A stretch of 64,000 nucleotides of DNA from Klenkia soli (GTDB lineage Bacteria > Actinomycetota > Actinomycetes > Mycobacteriales > Geodermatophilaceae), in the NCBI RefSeq assembly GCF_900103975.1, contig NZ_FNIR01000014.1:1-64000 (forward strand). The letters are read 5' to 3'. Within the stretch, counting starts at the first letter, position 1. Each line of letters begins with the position of its first letter. Below are positions 52,463-58,600 of the stretch, piece after piece. The notes under the pieces are model-generated. The model made no database searches and was not told where the DNA came from. It saw only the letters and a list, made by a program, of their open reading frames with translations. Made by a program: the position numbers and the translations under genes.

Positions 52463-52679
52463 CGGTCGCCGACCATCGCCACCAGGTGCGTCCGTGGTTG
52501 TCCGTGTCGTCGTCCAGCTCGGTGACGACCATCGTTGTCCAGTCGGGCGCCTGCGGCCCGGCCTCGGTGTAGGCAGCCTGTAGGCGCAGCTCCCCGCGCA
52601 GCGCAGCCTTAGCTCGCTCAATGTCGGGGAACGGCAACGTGACCGCCGCCTTGAACTGGTGCACGCTGACCTCGCTCAT
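52395..52679 (-). CDS. Small protein of unknown function
   Basis: A 94-aa product (EVSVHQFKAAVTLPFPDIERAKAALRGELRLQAAYTEAG...WTTMVVTELDDDTDNHGRTWWRW). The pattern of two strands and a helix looks like real protein, but there is a 68-bp convergent overlap with the HTH gene and no family match. Moderate confidence only. Confidence 0.5.
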   Translation of the reverse strand: MSEVSVHQFKAAVTLPFPDIERAKAALRGELRLQAAYTEAGPQAPDWTTMVVTELDDDTDNHGRTWWRWSATVSSMPPPAAGGSAPTTEPPLRP

Positions 52680-52810
52680 GGAGTTGCTCCAGCCACGACG
52701 CAGCTGGAGACGGCCAGCATCCATGTTGAAGACGGGCGAAGGTGGACTGCGGGCCGCAGCAGTCGCCCGCAGGGGTGACTGTGGCGCAGGCAACGTGCAG
52801 CATGGGGGCC

Positions 52811-53062
52811 ATGACCTCGAGCCGGCATGACCTGGTGACGGCAACCCAAGAGCAGCAGGTCACCAGGGCTGGCACCACCGGCTTCGCCAACGTGACCCAC
52901 GCGGTCGACGGTGGAGATGCCGTTGCCGGGGGGCGAGGCTCGGCGTTATGCGGGCGGGTGTTGCAGATCGACAGCCCCCTCCAGCAGTTCCCCGAACTCC
53001 CGTCACTCGACTACGACGAGTGCTCCACGTGCGCCCGTCTCGCCCGTGGGCGGCGCAGCTAG
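52811..53062 (+). CDS. Small Cys-pair protein
   Basis: An 83-aa product ending LCGRVLQIDSPLQQFPELPSLDYDECSTCARLARGRRS: a Cys and a later CxxC that could bind zinc, a pattern common among small actinophage proteins. The start could be ATG 52811 or another. The strand arrangement around 52470-53120 is otherwise unclear. Confidence 0.5.
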   Translation: MTSSRHDLVTATQEQQVTRAGTTGFANVTHAVDGGDAVAGGRGSALCGRVLQIDSPLQQFPELPSLDYDECSTCARLARGRRS

Positions 53063-53119
53063 CTCATTGGCGGCACCGGCTGACCCACCCGGAGGTCGTG
53101 CAGGGTCGGCCGGCACGCG

Positions 53120-54259
53120 TTAGCCGACGGTCGAGGCTGCTAGTGCAGCTCGACGCCGCGCTCCGCCAGGCACTGCGGTGTAGATCTGCGTGGTCGACAC
53201 GTTCGCGTGACCCATCAGGTCCTTGACGGCCATGATGTCCCGGTCGACCTCGTACGCCTTCGACGCGAACCGGTGCCGCAGGTTGTGGGCGGTCCAGTGC
53301 TCGGACAGCCGCCGGGCGACCAGCTTGCCCACGTGGGCCGGAGACAGGTGCCCGCCGTCGTTGCCGGGGAAGACGTAGCCGGGGGGCAGAGCCGCCAGGC
53401 GGTCACCTAGCTCCTCGGTCACGGGCAGGTCCCGCACCTGGTCGCCCTTGCCCTCGACGCGCAGCCACCAGCCGTCCGAGCGTCGGTCCAACCACGAGGT
53501 GTGCACCCGTGCGATCTCAGATCGGCGCAGCCCGAGGGTGGCACCGAGCTCGACCATGTCCCGAACGCGGTCGTCACCGACCAGAGCGGCGGCGACCGCC
53601 TCCTCCGGCGCCGGGCGAGGCACCGCACGCTTCGGCCGAATGTTCGGCAACTCCGCGGCGGGGTTCATCGAGACACGTCCGGTGGTCAGACCCCACCGGT
53701 AGAACGCCCGGAGCGACTGCAGCAGCGATCGACGGCTCGAGGTGGAGATCTCAAGACCGCCCATCCAGTCCGCGAGGTCGTCCAGGGTGATGTCCCACGG
53801 CCCCCACTGCGGCAACGCACAAGCCAGCCGGCGCAGGTGGTAGGTGCGCTGCGCGATCGTCAGCGGGGAGTTGTCCGAGGCCCGCAGCCACGTCGCCCAG
53901 GTCGCGAGCTCGACGTTCCACACGTCGACCGCCGGCATCTTCACCAGCGCTTCGTGCCGTGTTCTAGTCGGCACTGTCGTCGTCCAGCCGCGGCCGACCG
54001 CGAACTCGTAGAACAGCCGCAGGGTGCGGATCCAGGTGTCCCGGGTGTAGTCAGACCACGACTGCTGGTCGGCGTAGCGCTCGACGCGGTCGGCGCTCAC
54101 CTCCCACGGACACCCCGCGAACGCTTGCGCCGCTCGCCGGACGGCGCGGATCCGGTCGCGGACCGTGCCGTCCGCGAATCCATCGGCCCGCAGCTTGGCC
54201 TCCCACTGCGCGACTGGCTGCACCCACCGCTCCGGCAACGGCCGGGCCACCATCACCAT
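53120..54259 (-). CDS. Second tyrosine recombinase, with duplicated core-binding domain
   Basis: A 379-aa product with the full catalytic set R245 (GLRRSEI), K271, H325 and R328 (HNLRHRF), H351 and Y360 (MGHANVSTTQIYT). No AP2 arm-binding domain; instead two consecutive SAM-like core-binding domains (about 16-92 and 122-195) that align with each other (W..L + T...R...RR.A + L..FY.... pattern). It lies 1 kb from attR with an HTH partner. Either it resolves or inverts DNA, assists excision, or belongs to a second nested element. Confidence 0.9.
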   Translation of the reverse strand: MVMVARPLPERWVQPVAQWEAKLRADGFADGTVRDRIRAVRRAAQAFAGCPWEVSADRVERYADQQSWSDYTRDTWIRTLRLFYEFAVGRGWTTTVPTRTRHEALVKMPAVDVWNVELATWATWLRASDNSPLTIAQRTYHLRRLACALPQWGPWDITLDDLADWMGGLEISTSSRRSLLQSLRAFYRWGLTTGRVSMNPAAELPNIRPKRAVPRPAPEEAVAAALVGDDRVRDMVELGATLGLRRSEIARVHTSWLDRRSDGWWLRVEGKGDQVRDLPVTEELGDRLAALPPGYVFPGNDGGHLSPAHVGKLVARRLSEHWTAHNLRHRFASKAYEVDRDIMAVKDLMGHANVSTTQIYTAVPGGARRRAALAASTVG

Positions 54260-54318
54260 CGGGGCACCTGCCGCTGGGCCGGGATCGCAGCGGGGATGCC
54301 AGCACTACCGTCGTTCAA

Positions 54319-54385
54319 GGGTCCTCGTCCTCTAGTCAGGGTGGGGATCAAGGCCCTGCCAGCGGTTGCATCCGCTGGCAGGGCC
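54319..54385. repeat. Leader repeat with hairpin, copy 1
   Basis: About 42 bp (54319-54360) recur at 54986-55028 with few changes. Each copy ends in an inverted repeat; here perfect 14-bp arms (54352-54365, 54372-54385). The block lies between the HTH gene and the second recombinase. Confidence 0.65.
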
Positions 54386-54392
54386 GCCTAGA

Positions 54393-54602
54393 TCACTGCT
54401 CAGCTATCTCCCGGGCCCCGACCCAGGCCACCAGCGCCTCGTGGGTCACCCCACGCCGGCGGCGGCCCTCGCCGTACCCAATGGACCGCAGCTCGCCGTT
54501 GACGATCATCTGACGCAACGTGCGCTCGCTGATCGAGATCTGCGCCGCCGCCTGTTCGTAGTTGTAGACGAGCTGCTGGTGGGGACCGGGGCAGGTGTTC
54601 AC
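54393..54602 (-). CDS. Excisionase-like HTH protein
   Basis: A 69-aa product with an HTH_17 domain (YNYEQAAAQISISERTLRQMIVNGELRSIGYGEGRRRRGVTHEALVAWV). GTG 54602 overlaps the stop of the upstream gene. It precedes the second recombinase gene on the same strand, the typical xis-int order. Confidence 0.78.
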   Translation of the reverse strand: MNTCPGPHQQLVYNYEQAAAQISISERTLRQMIVNGELRSIGYGEGRRRRGVTHEALVAWVGAREIAEQ

Positions 54603-54985
54603 GTGTCGGACGTGCCCTCCCATCGGTCGCAGCACTCGACGATGGCCGCCGCATACGCACGGGCCTGCTCGGGGCTGTCGAAGGTGGTGTCCAGGTCGTT
54701 GAGGAACACGGCCGGCCGGCCACGCTCGTAGACCACACCTTCGGTGTCCTTCACCTTCAGATCGTCGATCTGGCTCAGGCAGACGCTCATCCTGTACTGG
54801 TCGTCGCCGCTGCCGGTCGACCCGAGGGCCAGCACCTCTGCAGTCCAGGTGTGCCGGATGCTGGCGCCGTTCAAGTCGTCGAAGACCTCGGTGACGGCAG
54901 CCCACACGGGGCGCCCCAGCTGCAGCCGGTCATCACCCTCTGCCGGGTGACGCGATTCCGTGCCGTCGTGGTCGATGATGCTCAT
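54599..54985 (-). CDS. Acidic protein of unknown function
   Basis: A 128-aa, acidic product (WAAVTEVFDDLNGASIRHTWTAEVLALGS ... FDSPEQARAYAAAIVECCDRWEG). No family recognised. ATG 54985 directly follows GAGGACGAGGACCC, the purine-rich end of the leader repeat, which acts as its ribosome-binding site. First gene of the leftward xis-int operon. Confidence 0.68.
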   Translation of the reverse strand: MSIIDHDGTESRHPAEGDDRLQLGRPVWAAVTEVFDDLNGASIRHTWTAEVLALGSTGSGDDQYRMSVCLSQIDDLKVKDTEGVVYERGRPAVFLNDLDTTFDSPEQARAYAAAIVECCDRWEGTSDT

Positions 54986-55053
54986 GGGTCCTCGTCCTCT
55001 ACTCAGGGTTGGGGATCAAGGCCCTGCCGTCGGGTGCAACCGGCGTCAGGGCC
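54986..55053. repeat. Leader repeat with hairpin, copy 2
   Basis: Second copy of the 42-bp block (54986-55028), followed by an imperfect hairpin (GGCCCTG at 55020-55026, CAGGGCC at 55047-55053). It forms the 5' leader of the leftward operon. Confidence 0.65.
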
Positions 55054-55062
55054 GCTCTGTTC

Positions 55063-55092
55063 AGTCCGCAGCTAGTCCGCAATCAGTCCGCA
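55063..55092. repeat. Right arm-type repeats AGTCCGCA x3
   Basis: Three direct octamers at 55063-55070, 55074-55081 and 55085-55092, about 105-130 bp inside attR. Two related octamers lie inside attL. The 208-bp end region 54986-55193 holds no gene. Confidence 0.5.
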
Positions 55093-55193
55093 GAACAGCT
55101 ATCGCGAACTGGATGCGACTTTCATTCTTGTGGCGACTACCCGCAGCTCAGACGGTAGAACTAGTACGAACTCGGCGCAACTAGCAACATGAG

Positions 55194-55222
55194 ACGAGTT
55201 CGCGATGTACTACGACATCTGA
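55194..55222. repeat. attR core (29-bp direct repeat)
   Basis: Identical to 40054-40082. It reads as an orphan glnA 3' end (last codons plus TGA) without the rest of the gene, which shows that insertion occurred inside the glnA terminus. Confidence 0.85.
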
Positions 55223-55233
55223 TCGACGTCACC

Positions 55234-55270
55234 ACGACGCCCCCGATCTCGCCGAGGTCGGGGGCGTCGT
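55234..55270 (+). terminator. Native glnA terminator, stranded by the insertion
   Basis: Perfect 13-bp arms (55234-55246 and 55258-55270) 12 bp after the orphan glnA stop. In the uninterrupted chromosome it would sit right behind glnA; now it is 15 kb away. Confidence 0.75.
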
Positions 55271-55343
55271 GCTGTCCGGGGTCACGTCACTACGGAACGA
55301 GATCTGCCGATAAGGGCCTGCAGTTGATCCCCCGGAGGTCCCG

Positions 55344-56885
55344 ATGCTGCGCCGCCCCCCTGCCCACCCCACCGACAACGGTGACGTCCCGCGTGACGTC
55401 GAGGCCCTCGAGCAGGTGATCGAGGTGCTGGACGGCGGGGTCGTCGACGCCCGGGACGCCTTCCGGAGGGCCACCGAGACCTTGGTCCACGAGCTCCGGC
55501 TGTCCTACGGCGCGATCTGGGTGCCCGCGGGCGACCGGTTCGTCCTGGCCGGTGAGTACGGGCCGCTCGTGCCGTCGATGGCCGACGCGCCGGGCGCACG
55601 CGACGGGGGCCTGCCCCGGACGGTCGGCTTCGGCGGCGTCGCGATCCGCACCGGGCGACCGACCATCATCGACGAGACCAGCGACCGCACCAGCTGCCTG
55701 CGGTGGGCCTCGGCCGCCCGCAACGGAGCCACCCAGGGCTGCGTCCTCCCGGTCCTCGAGGACGGCGAGGTCGTCGCCCTCCTGGAGTACTACGGCTCCG
55801 CTCCCCTGCCGTTCCTCGGCGGCCGCGCCAGCAAGTGGGAGGCCATCGGCCGGCTGGTCACGCACGCCCGCCGCGCGGCCCTGGCCAGCGCCGCGCTCCA
55901 GGAGACGATCGACGACCGGGGCGCGGTGACCACCGTCGTCCAGGAGGTCGGCGCGGCGACCGACGAGCGAGCAGCGCTGCTCGCGGCGCTGGACAACGTG
56001 CGGACGGCCTTCGGCTGGGCCTACGGCTCGTACTGGGCGTTGGACCCCGCCACCAACACCCTGCGGTTCGACACGGAGTCCGGTTCCGCCGGCGAGGAGT
56101 TCCGCCAGGTCACGCTCAGCGCGAGCTTCGCCGAGGGCGTGGGGCTCTCCGGTCGGGCCTGGCGGGCCCGCGACCTGGTGTTCGTCAGCGACCTCGCCGA
56201 GATCACCGACTGCGTCCGCGCGCCCGCCGCCCAGCGGGCCGGCGTCCGGTCCGGGGTCTGCTTCCCGGTCCTCGTGGACGGCGACGTCATCGGCACCATG
56301 GACTTCTTCACCACCGCGACCATCGAGCTGTCGGAGTCCCGCGCCTCGGCGCTGCGCAACGTGGCCCAGCTGGTGTCGCAGCGGCTGGACGGGCTGGCCC
56401 GCACCGAGCGGGACGGCGACAACGCCCGGGCGCTGTCCGAGACCATCCACCGGCTGCGCGAGGCCGCTGACGACGCCGGCCGGGTGGCCGACTCCGCGGT
56501 GTCCCAGGCCCGGTCGATGGCCGGTGAGGTGGACGCGCTCGACGAGGCGTCGGCCGCGGTGGGCGAGGTCATCCGGATCATCAGCCGGATCGCCGACCAG
56601 ACCAACCTGCTCGCCCTGAACGCCACCATCGAGGCCGCCCGGGCCGGTGAGCTCGGCCGCGGCTTCGCCGTCGTCGCCAACGAGGTCAAGGAGCTGGCCC
56701 GCGAGACCGCAGGGGCGACCAAGCGGGTGTCCGAGCACATCACCGGGATGCAGGAGACCACCCGGTCGGTGTCGGCCGGCATCCTGGCGACCGGTGAGGA
56801 GATCGCCCGGCTGGGCGACGTCCAGGCCCGGATGAACGACGTCCTGGAGGAGCAGGCCCGCATGGCGGCGGCGTTCGACCGCTGA
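55344..56885 (+). CDS. Cytosolic double-GAF methyl-accepting chemotaxis-like protein
   Basis: A 513-aa protein with two GAF-type sensor domains (about 30-175 and 185-345) and a C-terminal MCP signalling domain whose hairpin tip reads [38 protein letters not shown] (about 411-448). No membrane segment, so it senses a cytosolic signal. No che genes are nearby. It lies between the element and the nitrogen genes. The ligand is unknown; GAF domains often bind nucleotides, haem or small metabolites. Confidence 0.88.
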   Translation: MLRRPPAHPTDNGDVPRDVEALEQVIEVLDGGVVDARDAFRRATETLVHELRLSYGAIWVPAGDRFVLAGEYGPLVPSMADAPGARDGGLPRTVGFGGVAIRTGRPTIIDETSDRTSCLRWASAARNGATQGCVLPVLEDGEVVALLEYYGSAPLPFLGGRASKWEAIGRLVTHARRAALASAALQETIDDRGAVTTVVQEVGAATDERAALLAALDNVRTAFGWAYGSYWALDPATNTLRFDTESGSAGEEFRQVTLSASFAEGVGLSGRAWRARDLVFVSDLAEITDCVRAPAAQRAGVRSGVCFPVLVDGDVIGTMDFFTTATIELSESRASALRNVAQLVSQRLDGLARTERDGDNARALSETIHRLREAADDAGRVADSAVSQARSMAGEVDALDEASAAVGEVIRIISRIADQTNLLALNATIEAARAGELGRGFAVVANEVKELARETAGATKRVSEHITGMQETTRSVSAGILATGEEIARLGDVQARMNDVLEEQARMAAAFDR

Positions 56886-57036
56886 GCGAGCAGCGGTGGA
56901 CGGCGCCACCGGGCGCCGTCCACCGCGACGGCGCGACCTGCCTGCTCGGCGGCTGGGGCTCGGCGATGTTCGCCGACGAATCGACATGTCCCCTGCCGAT
57001 AACTTTGTGTACATGCCCACCTACCAGGAGCGACTC

Positions 57037-57216
57037 ATGACCAGCTCGACGACACGCCGTCCGCGACCCGAGCTCGACGTCCTCCGGGACGACGACGGCT
57101 GCGCCTGCGGCCCGCGTTGCACCCTGTCCGGCCCCTGCCTGGAGACCGCCCTGGCCGACGAGCGGTTCGGCCTCTGGATCCGCGAGTCCCGACCGGTCCT
57201 GCGCCTCGCCTCCTGA
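57037..57216 (+). CDS. Mini Wbl-like Cys-rich protein
   Basis: A 59-aa product with four cysteines (C22, C24, C28, C34) and the segment PCLETALADERFGLWIRE, which closely parallels the end of WhiB proteins (CLDYALAADERFGIWGG in the element's WhiB). Spacing is C-X-C-X3-C-X5-C instead of the WhiB pattern, and the G-rich turn is lost. Start at ATG 57037 follows AGGAGCG. Probably a shortened, diverged Wbl relative; cluster binding is uncertain. Confidence 0.6.
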   Translation: MTSSTTRRPRPELDVLRDDDGCACGPRCTLSGPCLETALADERFGLWIRESRPVLRLAS

Positions 57217-57283
57217 CCCCGGCCTCCCGGGGCGATCCGGACCCAGAGGTTCCGGACCCCCTCCCGCCGGGCATGACTGGTCG

Positions 57284-58315
57284 GTGCATCTGCCGACGCC
57301 CCGCGGTCCGCTGTCCACCCTCCTGTTCGCCGACCTGACGACCGGGGGCGACGTCTCACCGGCCACCCTCGCCCTGGCCGACCAGGCCGCGGGCACCCCC
57401 GTCCCGCTGGCCGACGACGACCTGCAGATCAGCCTGTACGCCTGCTACGAGCTGCACTACCGCGGCTTCGACGACGTCGACGACCGCTGGGAGTGGGCCC
57501 CCTCCCTGCTCGCCCTCCGCGCCGTCCTCGAGGCCCGGTTCGAGGACGCCCTGCACGAGGCGGCGGACCCCTGGGTGCGGTCCTTCACCGCCGAGGGCGA
57601 CCCGGTCGACCGGCAGCTGGCGGCCATGGTCGCCGCCGACGACGGCCCCTCGATGTCCGAGCACATGGCCAAGCGCGCCGACGAGGCGCAGTGGGCCGAG
57701 TTCCTCGCCCTGCGGTCGGTCTACCACCTCAAGGAGGCCGACCCGCACACCTGGGCCATCCCGCGCATCGCCGGCCGCGCCAAGGCCGCCCTGGTCGAGA
57801 TCCAGGCCGACGAGTACGGCGGCGGCTCGTACCGCCGCATGCACTCGGTGCTCTTCGCCCGGGTCATGCGCGCGTTCGGCCTCGACGACACCCACGGTGC
57901 CCACGTCGACGCCGCGCCCGCCGAGCAGCTGGCCACCCTCAACGCGATGAGCTACCTCGGGCTGCACCGCCGGCACCGCGGCGCGGTGGTGGGCCACCTC
58001 GCCGCCCTGGAGATGACGTCGACGGTGCCCAGTCGGCGCTACGCGTCGGGCCTGCGGCGACTGGGCAAGGGCGAGGACGCGACCCTGTTCTACGACGAGC
58101 ACGTCGAGGCCGACGCGGTGCACGAGCAGGTCGCCTCGGTGGACATGTGCGGGTCGCTGGTCGCCGACGACCCGTCGCTGCGGGCCGGGGTCCTCTTCGG
58201 GGCCGCCGTGGCCCTGGAGCTGGAGGCCCGGGCCGGCGCGCTGGCCCTGCAGGAGTGGACCGCCGGTCGGTCAGCCCTCCGTCGGACCACCCCGGTCGTC
58301 GTCCGCGCCGTCTGA
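57284..58315 (+). CDS. Iron-containing redox enzyme family protein (haem-oxygenase-like fold)
   Basis: A 343-aa helical protein. The pattern ISLYACYELHYRGFDDVDDRWEWAP with conserved E and H, FLALRSVYHLKEADPHTW, and EIQADEYGGGSYRRMHSVLFARVMRAFGL, together with EHVEADAVHEQVA, gives the E/H ligand set of haem-oxygenase-like di-iron proteins. Such enzymes oxidise diverse substrates. It converges with and overlaps the CDGSH gene by 45 bp, a pairing also suggestive of joint iron/redox function. Confidence 0.88.
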   Translation: MHLPTPRGPLSTLLFADLTTGGDVSPATLALADQAAGTPVPLADDDLQISLYACYELHYRGFDDVDDRWEWAPSLLALRAVLEARFEDALHEAADPWVRSFTAEGDPVDRQLAAMVAADDGPSMSEHMAKRADEAQWAEFLALRSVYHLKEADPHTWAIPRIAGRAKAALVEIQADEYGGGSYRRMHSVLFARVMRAFGLDDTHGAHVDAAPAEQLATLNAMSYLGLHRRHRGAVVGHLAALEMTSTVPSRRYASGLRRLGKGEDATLFYDEHVEADAVHEQVASVDMCGSLVADDPSLRAGVLFGAAVALELEARAGALALQEWTAGRSALRRTTPVVVRAV

Positions 58316-58561
58316 CAGCGCGGCGAGCCGGGTGCTGGGCCGCGCGCTGCGGGGCGCGGACGGCGCGGAGAACCCGGCCCGCTTGTGGCTGCCGTCGCAG
58401 AACGGCTTCAGGCCGGACTTGCCGCAGCGGCACAGGGCCACGGTGTCCCGGCCCGGGTCGATCTCGACGCCGTCGGCGTCGACGAGCCGGAAGTCACCGC
58501 GGACGACGAGCGGGCCGTCGCGGTAGGGCGTGATGGTGGCGGGTTCGCGGTCCTCGGGCAC
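58271..58561 (-). CDS. CDGSH iron-sulfur domain protein
   Basis: A 96-aa product with a mitoNEET-like motif: CRCGKSGLKPFCDGSHK, i.e. three Cys and one His ligating a [2Fe-2S] cluster. N-terminal PYRDGPLVVRGDFRLVDADG strands complete the small fold. GTG 58561 is the preferred start. Next to a di-iron-type redox protein gene; likely an electron-transfer partner (inference). Confidence 0.88.
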   Translation of the reverse strand: MPEDREPATITPYRDGPLVVRGDFRLVDADGVEIDPGRDTVALCRCGKSGLKPFCDGSHKRAGFSAPSAPRSARPSTRLAALSDGADDDRGGPTEG

Positions 58562-58600
58562 CGGGTCCCGATGCCCGCCGCCGACCAGGCCCAACCGGTC

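Larger units (their letters stand above)
40083..55222. mobile_element. Integrative phage-like element (satellite or reduced prophage) in the 3' end of glnA
   Basis: A 15.1-kb insertion bounded by the 29-bp att repeats. It carries an integrase at the left end, an XRE repressor, an excisionase-like HTH, a replication-initiator-like gene, SWIM and WhiB proteins, a prohead protease, a tape measure protein, accessory genes under an SOS box, and a second tyrosine recombinase. Terminase, portal, major capsid, head-tail connector, tail tube, baseplate and lysis genes are not seen. All frames are intact, which argues against simple decay. The native glnA terminator lies just outside the right end. Confidence 0.85.

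Noticed and set aside
52470-52890. Additional minus-strand genes (for example 52618-52890)
   Set aside because: The frames are Cys/Pro/His-rich, overlap better candidates and show no coherent protein pattern.
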